In this document: positions 15,370-25,194 of the stretch, in pieces
Numbering within the stretch: the stretch's first letter is position 1
Layout: every line of letters begins with the position of its first letter
Program-made: the position numbers and the translations under genes
Notes under the pieces: model-generated
Seen by the model: only the letters and a program-made list of their open reading frames with translations
Database searches by the model: none
What the model was told of the DNA's origin: nothing
NCBI RefSeq assembly: GCF_013186535.1
Contig: NZ_JABMCZ010000005.1
Coordinates: 620,001 to 684,000 of the forward strand
Reading direction: 5' to 3'
Origin: Nocardia terpenica
Lineage (GTDB): Bacteria > Actinomycetota > Actinomycetes > Mycobacteriales > Mycobacteriaceae
Length of the DNA: 64,000 nucleotides

Positions 15370-16461
15370 TCAGTCGAAAAGGTCCAGCGTCGGATGTGAT
15401 TCGCGGCCCCGGACCTCGATCGACCCGAAGACCAGATCCGGCGGCGGCACCAGGCCCAGATGCTCCCAGGCGGCGGCGGTGGCGACGCGGCCGCGCGGGG
15501 TGCGGGCGATCATGCCCGCCCGCACCAGGAACGGCTCGCACACCTCCTCCACGGTGGCGGCCTCCTCCCCCACCGCGACCGCGAGCGTCGAAACGCCCAC
15601 GGGCCCACCGCCGAAGCTGCGCACCAGCGCACCCAGCACGGCGCGGTCGAGCCGGTCCAGGCCGAGCCCGTCGACGTCGTAGACGGCCAGGGCGGCCCCG
15701 GCGATCTCGCGGGTGACCAGGCCGTCGGCCCGCACCTCGGCGTAGTCGCGGACCCGGCGCAGCAGCCGGTTGGCGATGCGCGGCGTGCCGCGGGAGCGCC
15801 CGGCGATCTCGGTGGCCGCGTCGGCCTCCATCCGCACGCCGAGAATGTGCGCCGAGCGCTGCAGAATGCGTTGCAGCTCCTCGGGTTCGTAGAAGTCCAT
15901 GTGCCCGGTGAAGCCGAACCGGTCGCGCAGCGGCCCGGTGAGCGCGCCCGAGCGGGTGGTGGCGCCGACGAGGGTGAACGGCGCGATGTCGAGCGGGATG
16001 GAGGTGGCGCCCGGGCCCTTGCCGACCACGACGTCGACGCGGAAGTCCTCCATCGCCAGGTACAGCATTTCCTCGGCGGGGCGGGCCATGCGGTGGATCT
16101 CGTCGATGAACAGCACGTCGCCCTCGACCAGATTGCTCAGCATGGCGGCCAGGTCGCCCGCGCGCTCGAGCGCCGGGCCGGACGTGATGCGCAGGGCCGT
16201 GCCGAGTTCCGCGGCGATGATCATGGCCATGCTGGTCTTGCCGAGGCCGGGCGGGCCGGACAGCAGCACGTGATCGGGTGTGCCGCCGCGCTGTTTCGCG
16301 CCGCGCAGCACCAGCGCCAGCTGCTCGCGCACCCGCGGCTGGCCGATGAAGTCTTCCAGCGACTTCGGGCGCAGGCTGGCCTCGACCTCGCCGTCGGATG
16401 TCAGATAGCTTGCGGTGACCGGGGATTCGGGCTCGTCGCCGGGGAAGGTCTCGTCTGCCAT
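15370..16461 (-). CDS. ruvB: Holliday junction ATP-dependent DNA helicase RuvB
   Basis: A 363-residue AAA+ motor that, with RuvA, drives branch migration of Holliday junctions in recombinational repair. Walker A is GPPGLGKTS (69-77). Walker B is DVLFIDEIHR with D120. The arginine finger and sensor region include RDRFGFTGHMDFYEPEELQ. The C-terminal winged helix is complete (GRVATAAAWEHLGL). Length and ends match the family. The gene follows ruvA after 14 bp in the ruvC-ruvA-ruvB operon. Confidence 0.97.
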   Translation of the reverse strand: MADETFPGDEPESPVTASYLTSDGEVEASLRPKSLEDFIGQPRVREQLALVLRGAKQRGGTPDHVLLSGPPGLGKTSMAMIIAAELGTALRITSGPALERAGDLAAMLSNLVEGDVLFIDEIHRMARPAEEMLYLAMEDFRVDVVVGKGPGATSIPLDIAPFTLVGATTRSGALTGPLRDRFGFTGHMDFYEPEELQRILQRSAHILGVRMEADAATEIAGRSRGTPRIANRLLRRVRDYAEVRADGLVTREIAGAALAVYDVDGLGLDRLDRAVLGALVRSFGGGPVGVSTLAVAVGEEAATVEEVCEPFLVRAGMIARTPRGRVATAAAWEHLGLVPPPDLVFGSIEVRGRESHPTLDLFD

Positions 16462-16475
16462 GGGTCCGTCCTGCG

Positions 16476-17081
16476 CTACCGGTTCTTACCGAGCAGTCCG
16501 AGCGCGGCCCGCAGCGCCCGGGAGGTGTCGAGGTCGGGCTGGTCGGCGAGGATGGCGTCGACCGCCGGTTCAGCCTGTTTGAGCGGGAAGCCGAGCCCGG
16601 TGAGCGCCTCCACCACCTGCTCGCGCACCGGCGTGACGACGGGGGCGGGCGCGCTGCCGGGCGGACCCGATTGCACCGGAACGAGATTCACCTTGTCGCG
16701 CAGCTCCACGACCATGCGTTCGGCGCCGCGCTTGCCGATGCCGGGCACCCGGGTGAGGGCGGCGACATTGCTCTCGGCGAGCGCCTTGCGCAGCGCCTCC
16801 GGCTCCAGCACGGCCAGCACGGCCATGGCCAGCCGGGGGCCGACGCCGGACACCGTTTGCAGCAGTCCGAACAGGTCGCGGGCCTCGGTGTCGGCGAAGC
16901 CGAACAGCGTCATCGAGTCCTCGCGGACGATCATCGCGGTGTACAGCCGTGCCTCGTCGCCGCGGGTGAGGGTGGCGAGCGTGGCGGGGGTGGCATTGAG
17001 CCGGTAGCCGACCCCGGCGGCCTCGAGCACCGCGTGGTCGAGGCCGATCTCGAGCACCTCTCCGCGCACCGACGCGATCAC
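16476..17081 (-). CDS. ruvA: Holliday junction DNA helicase subunit RuvA
   Basis: A 201-residue protein that binds four-way junctions as a tetramer and loads RuvB. It has the N-terminal OB domain (VIASVRGEVLEIG onward), two helix-hairpin-helix motifs (LLQTVSGVGPRLAMAVL and ALTRVPGIGKRGAERMV), a linker rich in Pro and Ala, and the C-terminal RuvB-binding three-helix domain. GTG 17081 overlaps the ruvC stop (GTGA) and is preceded by AAAGGCGG, indicating translational coupling. Confidence 0.96.
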   Translation of the reverse strand: MIASVRGEVLEIGLDHAVLEAAGVGYRLNATPATLATLTRGDEARLYTAMIVREDSMTLFGFADTEARDLFGLLQTVSGVGPRLAMAVLAVLEPEALRKALAESNVAALTRVPGIGKRGAERMVVELRDKVNLVPVQSGPPGSAPAPVVTPVREQVVEALTGLGFPLKQAEPAVDAILADQPDLDTSRALRAALGLLGKNR

Positions 17082-17647
17082 CGGGTTACCGCCTTTCGTT
17101 GCTGGGCAAGTCGTTCCGCGTAGCGGCGCTGCTGGTCGGCCGCCATCGCGCGGGCCTTCGCCATCCGGTCCAGCATGGGCGCGCGCCAGCAGTGGCAGAT
17201 CGCCAGGGCCAGCGCGTCCGCGGCGTCGGCCGGTTTGGGGGCCGCCTGCAAGCCTAGGATGCGGGTGACCATCGCGGTCACCTGAGCCTTGTCCGCCGAG
17301 CCGTTGCCGGTGACGGCGGCCTTCACCTGGCTGGGCGTGTGGAAGGCCACCGGGATGCCGCGCCGGGCCGCGGCCAGCGCGATCACCCCGCCCGCCTGGG
17401 CCGTGCCCATGGCGGTGCGCACATTGTGCTGGGAGAACACCCGCTCGATGGCCACGGCCTCCGGTTGGTGGGTGTCCATCCAGTGCTCGGCGGCGTCGGA
17501 GACGCACAGCAGTCGTTCGGCCAGTTCCATATCCGCGGGCGTGCGCACCACGTCGACGTCCAGCGCCGTGACCTGCCGCCCGAGCCCGCCGTCGACGATG
17601 CTCAGACCGCACCGGGTGAGCCCGGGGTCGACGCCCATCACCCGCAC
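17078..17647 (-). CDS. ruvC: Crossover junction endodeoxyribonuclease RuvC
   Basis: An approximately 189-residue RNase H-fold nuclease that resolves Holliday junctions. Acidic catalytic residues are visible: D7 in VMGVDPGLT, E68 in VAIERVF, and the D141/D144 pair in ADAADALALA. I place the start at GTG 17647 (VRVMGVDPG), 13 bases after GGAGG. The GTG four codons earlier begins one base after that site and is unlikely. It is first in the ruvCAB operon. Confidence 0.95.
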   Translation of the reverse strand: MRVMGVDPGLTRCGLSIVDGGLGRQVTALDVDVVRTPADMELAERLLCVSDAAEHWMDTHQPEAVAIERVFSQHNVRTAMGTAQAGGVIALAAARRGIPVAFHTPSQVKAAVTGNGSADKAQVTAMVTRILGLQAAPKPADAADALALAICHCWRAPMLDRMAKARAMAADQQRRYAERLAQQRKAVTR

Positions 17648-17767
17648 AGCAACCAGCACCCCTCCGAGTCCGCGAACAGTTGTTCGAAGTTTAGCCGAGC
17701 GGGGGCATCGGTCCCGTCATCGACACGGCCGAATCCCGCCGAGCAAGCGCGGGTCCCACAGCCGACA

Positions 17768-18229
17768 TCACACCTCCTCGTGCATCCGCATGGCGGCGGG
17801 GAGGCAGAGCAGCGTGGGATCGGCGGCGCGGCGGGCCCATTCCCGGGCCGGGTCGGCGATCAGCCGACGAGTCCGCAGGTCGAGCAGTCCGCTGAGATGG
17901 CTGACGGTAGCCGACAATTCGCCATCGGCCCGGGTGAGCGCGTGTTCGACCCGATAGGTCTTTCCCTGCGACCAGAGCCAGACGCAGGTCACGTCGACAC
18001 AGTCACCCGCGCGCAACTCACGGTGATACCGAATGGTGGTCTCCAGATTCACCGGCCCCAGACCGTCACGCAGCAACTCGTCGACCGCGATACCCGCGGC
18101 CTGCACACACTCGAACCGAGCGTGATCGGCGTACTGCTGATAGGCAGACCCGGTCACATGCAGCTGCGGATCGACATCGGACACACGCGCGTCGAGGCGG
18201 ATGGAAAAGGGTTGGGGTGAAGTCGCCAC
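17768..18229 (-). CDS. Hotdog-fold acyl-CoA thioesterase (4HBT-like)
   Basis: A 153-residue single-hotdog protein. The segment VSDVDPQLHVTGSAYQQYADHARFECVQAAG is the 4HBT signature (residues about 16-46), with the Asp-x-x-x-His pattern near the active site. The end (HEEV) is intact. Proteins of this kind hydrolyse acyl-CoA or aromatic CoA thioesters. Substrate class cannot be read here. It lies 120 bp upstream of ruvC on the same strand and is probably transcribed separately. Confidence 0.75.
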   Translation of the reverse strand: MATSPQPFSIRLDARVSDVDPQLHVTGSAYQQYADHARFECVQAAGIAVDELLRDGLGPVNLETTIRYHRELRAGDCVDVTCVWLWSQGKTYRVEHALTRADGELSATVSHLSGLLDLRTRRLIADPAREWARRAADPTLLCLPAAMRMHEEV

Positions 18230-18292
18230 CCCACCACCCTGGCAGAAGGTACCGACAGGTTTCGCTTGAATTTTGCTGCGCGACCCCCGGAC

Positions 18293-19759
18293 CTACTCGA
18301 GCCGTGGGCCGTCCCCCAGCAGGTCGGACAGGGTGGCGCGGGCGCCCCTGGTGTGCAACGACTTCAGGACCGCTGTGTAGGCCGCGACGAAGCGGGGCTG
18401 GTCGACGAGGTCGCCGAAGACGGTGCGGTCGGTGAGGAATGCGGTGGGGTCCTCGCGCTGGCGGCGGGCCAGCGGCATGAGGCGGTCGCGCAGCGGGTCG
18501 ACGACCTCGATCGGGGCGCCCTGCTCGTCGACGCCCTCGGCGTAGCGCGCCCAGCTGGCGACAATGGCCGCGGCACAGTCGATCTCGCCGTCCGCGGCGA
18601 GGCGCTCGCGGACGACCGGCAGCACGAACTTGGGGATGCGGTCGGAGGATTCGGCGCACAGGCGGGCGACGGTGTCGCCGATGGCGGGGTTGGCGAACCG
18701 CTCGATCAGGGTGCGCTGGTAGCGGTCCAGGTCGACGCCGGGCACCGGGCGCAGCGTCGGCGCGGCCTCGGAGCGCATGTAGCGCAACAGGAATCGCTCG
18801 AACAGCGGGTCGCGGGCGGCCTCGTCGACCAGCCGGTAGCCGCACAGGTAGGCGAAGTAGGCCAGCCCCTGGTGGCTCGCGTTGAGCAACCGCAGCTTCA
18901 TCAGCTCGTAGGGGGCGACGTCGTCGACGATCTGCACCCCGACCTCCTCGAAGGCCGGGCGGCCGAGCGAGAACGAGTCCTCTAGCACCCACTGGGTGAA
19001 CGGCTCGGTCAGCACCGGCCAGCGATCGCGAATACCGTAGCGGCGCAGCACCTCCGCCTCCGCCTCCGGCGGGGTCACCGGCGTGATGCGGTCGACCATG
19101 GAGTTGGGGAAGCACACGTGCGCGGCGATCCAGTCGGCGAACTCGGGGGCGCGGCGGCGCGCGACGGAGGCGACCGCGGTGCGCGCGACCTCACCATTGC
19201 CCTGCACGTTGTCGCACGACATGACCGTGAACGGGACCAGCCCGCGCGCCCGCCGCCGCGCCAGCGATTCCACGATGTAGTCGAATACCGTGGTGGGCCC
19301 GGTATTCGGGGCCGCGTCGGCGGCGAGCGCCGGATGGTCGGCGTCGACCTCGCCGGTGGCCGGGGCGACGCCGTAGCCGCCCTCGGTGATGGTGAGCGAC
19401 ACGATGCGGGTGCCGGGATCGGCGAGCTTGGCCAGCACCGCCTCGGGATCGTCGGGCGCGTACAGGTATTCGACGATCGAGCCGATCGTGCGGGTGTCCC
19501 AGCCGCCGTCGGGCCCGATCGCCGACAGCGTGTACTCCCCGTCCTGGGCGGTGAGTACGTCGCGCATGCGGCGGTCGCCGGGGAGCACGCCCACCCCGCA
19601 GATCCCCCACTCCCGCGCGCCGCCGCGCCCGAGCAGTCGATCGACGTACATCGCCTGATGGGCACGGTGAAACCCACCGACGCCGAAATGAACGATGCCG
19701 GTGGACAACCCGCGGCGGTCGTAGGGGGGTTGCGAAAACGTTGTCTGTGTCACATCCAT
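18293..19759 (-). CDS. Long-chain polyol (mannitol/arabinitol-type) dehydrogenase
   Basis: A 488-residue NAD-dependent enzyme oxidising a sugar alcohol to a ketose. The N-terminal Rossmann region is IVHFGVGGFHRAHQ (22-35). SCDN at 181-184 and the catalytic signature K288-LRLL-N293-AS-H296 define the polyol-specific long-chain dehydrogenase family. ATG 19759 is chosen. An ATG ten codons upstream lies inside an operator palindrome. The gene is divergent from a SorC-family regulator and a sugar-type ABC importer, so the importer most likely brings in its polyol (mannitol, sorbitol or arabinitol). Confidence 0.88.
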   Translation of the reverse strand: MDVTQTTFSQPPYDRRGLSTGIVHFGVGGFHRAHQAMYVDRLLGRGGAREWGICGVGVLPGDRRMRDVLTAQDGEYTLSAIGPDGGWDTRTIGSIVEYLYAPDDPEAVLAKLADPGTRIVSLTITEGGYGVAPATGEVDADHPALAADAAPNTGPTTVFDYIVESLARRRARGLVPFTVMSCDNVQGNGEVARTAVASVARRRAPEFADWIAAHVCFPNSMVDRITPVTPPEAEAEVLRRYGIRDRWPVLTEPFTQWVLEDSFSLGRPAFEEVGVQIVDDVAPYELMKLRLLNASHQGLAYFAYLCGYRLVDEAARDPLFERFLLRYMRSEAAPTLRPVPGVDLDRYQRTLIERFANPAIGDTVARLCAESSDRIPKFVLPVVRERLAADGEIDCAAAIVASWARYAEGVDEQGAPIEVVDPLRDRLMPLARRQREDPTAFLTDRTVFGDLVDQPRFVAAYTAVLKSLHTRGARATLSDLLGDGPRLE

Positions 19760-19774
19760 GATGCTACCGTGATC

Positions 19775-19807
19775 TGAGCAACAGCTCACAAGCTGAGCAA
19801 ATGTTCA
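19775..19807. promoter_or_regulatory. Two tandem 14-bp palindromes, probable SorC operator
   Basis: Site 1 is TGAGCAACAGCTCA (19775-19788). Site 2 is TGAGCAAATGTTCA (19794-19807). The centres are 19 bp apart, close to two DNA turns. They lie between the divergent polyol dehydrogenase and regulator starts (19759 and 19833), so one tetrameric SorC protein could control both promoters. Confidence 0.7.
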
Positions 19808-19832
19808 ACCCCATACTCGCACAAGGAGCGTC

Positions 19833-20810
19833 GTGGCCTCCGAACAACCGCGGTCGACCACCCCGGACGAAGTCCGGCTCGCGCTGCGGGCCGCGCGGCT
19901 ATATCACCTCGAGGGCGCCACCCAGGCGGAAATCGCTGCCATCCTGGGTGTTTCGCGCCCCACGGCGGGGCGGCTCATCGCCCGGGCCCGCGCTCAGGGC
20001 CTGGTGCGCATCGAGATCGCCCTCCCCGACGACCTACTCGACGCCGTGCACACCGACGTCGAACGAGAGCTGGAGGCCGCCTTCGGTCTCACCGAGGCGG
20101 TCGTGCTCGGCGAGGCCCCGGACGGCTCGGCCTCCGCGCTGCAACCGCTGGCGCAGGCCGCGGTCGGCGTGCTCGGCCGCCGATTACAATCCACCGACAC
20201 CCTCGGCTTCACCTGGGGTCCCGAAACCGTCGCCGTCGCACGCGAACTGCGCTTCGTGCGCTGCGCCACCGTCGTCCAGCTCGACGGCTCCCTCACCTCC
20301 TCCGACTACGAGACCGGCGTCGACTTCACCCTCGGCCGCTGCGCCACCCGGCTGCGGGCCACCCCGGTCCGGCTGCACGCCCCGCTGTACGCCGACGCCG
20401 CGACGGTCACCGCGCTGGAACAGGATTCGGTCCTCGGCCGGGCGATGGCGGTGGGCCGCAACGCCGACGCGATGATGTTCGGCGTCGGCGCGGTCTCCAC
20501 CGCCACCACCCTGTTCGAAGGCAGCTACCTCGACACCACCATCCTCGACGAGCTGCGCGCCCTCGGCGCGGTCGGCGAGATCGGCGGCCGGTTCTTCCGT
20601 GCCGACGGCACCGACGTCGCGGGATCGCTTGCGGCACGGACGGTCTCGGTCGGCCTGGACGCCATCCGCGCCTGCCCCGCGACCGTCCTCATCTCCGGCG
20701 GCGCCGCCAAACACCAGGCCATCCTGGGCGTGCTGCGCGGCGGCCTCGCCAAGATCATCGTCACCGACATCGAGTGCGCGCGGTGGCTGCTGGAACAGAA
20801 GGAGGGCTGA
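19833..20810 (+). CDS. SorC/DeoR-like sugar-binding transcriptional regulator
   Basis: A 325-residue regulator. The N-terminal helix-turn-helix is EGATQAEIAAILGVSRPTAGRLIARARAQGLV (about residues 27-58). The large C-terminal domain belongs to the SorC effector-binding (phosphosugar-like) family, with TLGFTWGPETV and the terminal VLISGGAAKHQAILGVLRGGLAKIIVTD. GTG 19833 is preceded by AAGGAG. It is the first gene of the importer operon, five bases before the binding protein, and would sense an intermediate of polyol breakdown. Confidence 0.85.
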   Translation: MASEQPRSTTPDEVRLALRAARLYHLEGATQAEIAAILGVSRPTAGRLIARARAQGLVRIEIALPDDLLDAVHTDVERELEAAFGLTEAVVLGEAPDGSASALQPLAQAAVGVLGRRLQSTDTLGFTWGPETVAVARELRFVRCATVVQLDGSLTSSDYETGVDFTLGRCATRLRATPVRLHAPLYADAATVTALEQDSVLGRAMAVGRNADAMMFGVGAVSTATTLFEGSYLDTTILDELRALGAVGEIGGRFFRADGTDVAGSLAARTVSVGLDAIRACPATVLISGGAAKHQAILGVLRGGLAKIIVTDIECARWLLEQKEG

Positions 20811-20815
20811 GGCCC

Positions 20816-22177
20816 ATGCACTCCTCATTCGCCACCCGCGTGAAATCCGCCGCGGCGCTGGCCGTCACGTCGGTGCTCACGCTCGCCGGGTGCGCCGGGG
20901 CCGGGTCGTTCACCGGCGGCGGGCAGACGGTCACCATCGCCATGGTCTCCAATTCGCAGATGCAGGACGCCATCTCGCTGTCCGGCGAGTTCGAGCGGGA
21001 GAATCCCGGCATCAAGCTGAAGTTCGTCTCGCTGTCGGAGAACGAGGCCCGCGCCAAGATCACCGCATCGGTCGCCACCGGCGGCGGCGAATTCGACGTC
21101 GTCATGATCAGCAACTACGAGACCCCGCAGTGGGCGGCCAACGGCTGGCTGGTCGACCTGTCCAAATACGCACAGCGGACCCCCGGCTACGACGAGCAGG
21201 ATTTCATTCCCTCCCTGCGTAGTTCGCTGTCCTACCGCGGCGACATGTACTCGATGCCGTTCTACGGCGAGTCGTCGTTCCTGATGTACCGCAAAGATCT
21301 GTTCGCTCAGGCGGGGCTCACCATGCCCGCCGAACCGACCTGGGACCAGGTGGCGCAGTTCGCGGCCGAGCTGGACGACCCTGCGCACGGCCGCTCCGGA
21401 ATCTGCCTGCGCGGCAAGCCCGGCTGGGGCGAATCGCTCGCCCCGCTCGACACGGTGATCAACACCTTCGGCGGCCGCTGGTACGACCAGCAGTGGCACG
21501 CCCAGCTCACCAGCCCGGAAGTCGCTCGCGCCGTGCGGTTCTACATCGACCTGGTGCGCGCGCACGGCGAACCGGGCGCGGCCACCAGCGGTTTCGGCGA
21601 ATGCGCCACGCAGCTGTCGCAGGGCAACACGGCCATGTGGTACGACGCCACCTCCGCGGTCTCGGTGCTCGAGGATCCCGCCTCCAGCAAGGTGGTCGGC
21701 AAGATCGGGTACGCGCTCGCGCCGGTCGCGCAGAAACCGAACTCGGGGTGGCTCTACACCTGGGCGCTGGGCATCCCGACCTCGAGCCACCAGACCGACG
21801 CCGCCTGGAAGTTCATCTCCTGGATGACCGGTAAGCCCTACATCCACCGGGTGGGGGAGAAACTGGGCTGGTCGCACGTGCCGCCCGGCAGCCGACTGTC
21901 GACCTACCGGATCCCCGAGTACGCGGCCGCGGCCCAGGCGTACGGCCCGCTCACGCTGCAGGCCATGGAGGGCGTCGACCCGGAACATCCCACCGTGCAA
22001 CCGGTTCCGTACACCGGCATCCAGTTCCTCACCATTCCCGAGTTCCAGGACCTGGGCACCCGGGTGAGCCAGCAGATCAGCGCCGCCGTGGCCGGGCGCA
22101 CCAGCGTCGCGGCCGCGCTCGACCAAGCCCAGCAGTACGCCGACACCGTCGGCAGGTCGTATCGAGGGAATCAGTAA
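20816..22177 (+). CDS. Sugar/polyol ABC transporter substrate-binding lipoprotein
   Basis: A 453-residue family 1 extracellular binding protein. The signal sequence ends in lipobox LTLAGC with C26 the lipidated residue. The mature part begins with TVTIAMVSNSQMQDAISLSGEFERENPGI, a typical SmoE/MalE-like N-lobe. The downstream YRGDMYSMPFYGESSFLMYRKDLFAQAGL is a hallmark of polyol-binding members. AAGGAGGG lies 11 bases before ATG 20816. The stop overlaps the next start by one base (TAATG). It captures the polyol outside the membrane and hands it to the two permeases. Confidence 0.9.
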   Translation: MHSSFATRVKSAAALAVTSVLTLAGCAGAGSFTGGGQTVTIAMVSNSQMQDAISLSGEFERENPGIKLKFVSLSENEARAKITASVATGGGEFDVVMISNYETPQWAANGWLVDLSKYAQRTPGYDEQDFIPSLRSSLSYRGDMYSMPFYGESSFLMYRKDLFAQAGLTMPAEPTWDQVAQFAAELDDPAHGRSGICLRGKPGWGESLAPLDTVINTFGGRWYDQQWHAQLTSPEVARAVRFYIDLVRAHGEPGAATSGFGECATQLSQGNTAMWYDATSAVSVLEDPASSKVVGKIGYALAPVAQKPNSGWLYTWALGIPTSSHQTDAAWKFISWMTGKPYIHRVGEKLGWSHVPPGSRLSTYRIPEYAAAAQAYGPLTLQAMEGVDPEHPTVQPVPYTGIQFLTIPEFQDLGTRVSQQISAAVAGRTSVAAALDQAQQYADTVGRSYRGNQ

Positions 22178-23145
22178 TGTCCGACATCACCACGGCCGCG
22201 CCCGGCCCGGTCGCGGCCGCCCCCGCACCCCGCGCCGCCATTGTCGAACGCGCGCACCGGGTCTCGCGCGCCGAGGGGTGGCGGCGGCGCGGGCCGCTGC
22301 TACCGGCGCTGCTGTTCACGATCGTGGTCACCCAGGTGCCGTTCGTGTTCACGCTGTACTACTCCACCCAGTCCTGGAACCTGGTCCGGCCCGGCTCCCG
22401 GCACTTCATCGGCCTGCGGAACTACGCGGATGTGTTCGCCGACAGCCAGTTCCGCGAGGTGGCGCTCAATACCGTGATCATGATCGTCGGCACCGTGCTG
22501 GTGTCGGTGGTGCTCGGGCTGCTGCTGGCGCTGCTGCTCGACCGCGCGTTCCTGGGCCGCGGCATCGTGCGCACCCTGCTGATCACGCCCTTCCTGGTCA
22601 CCCCCGTCGCCGCGGCGCTGATCTGGAAGACCACCATGCTCGACCCGGTGTTCGGTCTGGTCAACTTCGTGCTGAAACCGTTCGGGGTGGGCCGGATCGA
22701 CTGGGTCAGCAGGTATCCGCTGCCCGCCGTCATGGCCGATCTGGTGTGGCAGTGGACGCCGTTCATGATGCTGCTCATCCTGGCGGGGCTGCAGTCCATG
22801 CCGCGCGACATCGTGGAGGCCGCCCGCGTCGACGGGGCGGGCGCGCTGTCGATCTTCCGCGAGCTGACGCTGCCGCACCTGCGCCGGTTCATCGAGCTCG
22901 GCGCGGTGCTGGGGGCCATCTACCTGGTCAACACCTTCGACGCGGTGTACATGATGACCTCCGGCGGCCCCGGCATCGCCAGCTCGAATCTGCCCTTCTA
23001 TATCTATCAGCGCGCCTTCCTCGGTTTCGATATCGGCCAGGCCGCGGCGATGGGCGTCATCACCGTCGTCGCCACCACCATCGTGTCGACGCTCGCGCTG
23101 CGACTGCTGTTCAAATCCTTCTCCGGCACCCAGGAGGGAGCCTGA
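22177..23145 (+). CDS. ABC sugar/polyol permease, subunit 1
   Basis: A 322-residue inner-membrane permease of the MalF/SmoF class with six predicted helices. The cytoplasmic EAA loop, DIVEAARVDGAGALSIFRELTLPHLR, is present at about residues 209-234 and would dock on the ATPase. The N-terminal extension (about 45 residues) is rich in Ala and Pro. Starts and stops overlap with both neighbours (TAATG and TGATG), so the operon is tightly coupled. Confidence 0.9.
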   Translation: MSDITTAAPGPVAAAPAPRAAIVERAHRVSRAEGWRRRGPLLPALLFTIVVTQVPFVFTLYYSTQSWNLVRPGSRHFIGLRNYADVFADSQFREVALNTVIMIVGTVLVSVVLGLLLALLLDRAFLGRGIVRTLLITPFLVTPVAAALIWKTTMLDPVFGLVNFVLKPFGVGRIDWVSRYPLPAVMADLVWQWTPFMMLLILAGLQSMPRDIVEAARVDGAGALSIFRELTLPHLRRFIELGAVLGAIYLVNTFDAVYMMTSGGPGIASSNLPFYIYQRAFLGFDIGQAAAMGVITVVATTIVSTLALRLLFKSFSGTQEGA

Positions 23146-24017
23146 TGACCACCACCGCTCCCATCGAGAAAACCGCTGCGGCACAATCGGTCCCGATTCG
23201 CCGCAGGCGTTCGCGCGGCACCGGGCCGTGGGGCGTGCTGGCTTGGATCGTGGGCATCGGCATGTTCTTCCCGGTGCTGTGGATGGTGCTGACCGCCTTC
23301 AAACAGGAGGCCGACGCCTACACCGATCCGCCCAAGCTGTGGTTCACCCCCACCCTGCACCAGTTCGCGTCGGTGCTCGACAGCGGCATCGGCACCAGCC
23401 TGCTCAATTCCGCGTTCGCCACCATCGTGTCCACGATTCTCGTTCTGGTCCTGGGCATTCCGGCCGCGTTCGCGCTGTCGCTGCGCCCGGTGCGCCGCAC
23501 CCGCGACGCGATGATGTTCTTCATCGGCACCAAGATGCTGCCGATCGTGGCGGCCATCGTGCCGCTGTACGTGATCGTCGGCGACCTCGGGCTGCTGGAC
23601 AATGTCTGGGCGCTGGTCATCCTCTACACCGCCATGAACCTGCCCATCGCGATCTGGATGATGCGCTCGTTCTTCCTGGAGGTGCCGGGCGAGCTGCTCG
23701 AGGCCGCGGGCATGGACGGCGCGAGCCTGCCCACGGCCATGCGCGAGGTGATCCTGCCGCTGGTCTCCCCCGGTATCGCGGCCACCGCGCTGATCTGCCT
23801 GATCTTCTCCTGGAACGAATTCTTCTTCGCCGTGAATCTGACCGCCGTTCGGGCGCAGACGATTCCGGTGTTCCTGGTCGGTTTCATCACCGGCGAGGGC
23901 CTGTACTGGGCCCGGCTGTCCGCGGCCGCCACCCTCGCCGCCCTGCCCGTCGTGCTCGCCGGCTGGCTCGCCCAGAACAAGCTGGTGCGCGGCCTGTCCT
24001 TCGGCGCCATCAAGTAA
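23145..24017 (+). CDS. ABC sugar/polyol permease, subunit 2
   Basis: A 290-residue permease of the MalG/SmoG class. The EAA loop is ELLEAAGMDGASLPTAMREVILPLVSP (about residues 184-210). The conserved IFSWNEFFFAVNLT follows, typical of polyol importers. ATG 23145 overlaps the previous stop. It forms the heterodimeric membrane channel with the preceding gene product. Confidence 0.9.
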   Translation: MTTTAPIEKTAAAQSVPIRRRRSRGTGPWGVLAWIVGIGMFFPVLWMVLTAFKQEADAYTDPPKLWFTPTLHQFASVLDSGIGTSLLNSAFATIVSTILVLVLGIPAAFALSLRPVRRTRDAMMFFIGTKMLPIVAAIVPLYVIVGDLGLLDNVWALVILYTAMNLPIAIWMMRSFFLEVPGELLEAAGMDGASLPTAMREVILPLVSPGIAATALICLIFSWNEFFFAVNLTAVRAQTIPVFLVGFITGEGLYWARLSAAATLAALPVVLAGWLAQNKLVRGLSFGAIK

Positions 24018-24026
24018 GGAAATCCC

Positions 24027-25139
<1,113 letters not shown>

Positions 25140-25194
25140 ATTTTCCCTCGAGGCGAGCCGGAAAGTCTGGTCGGCAGAGTGTTAGGAGCTCGCC

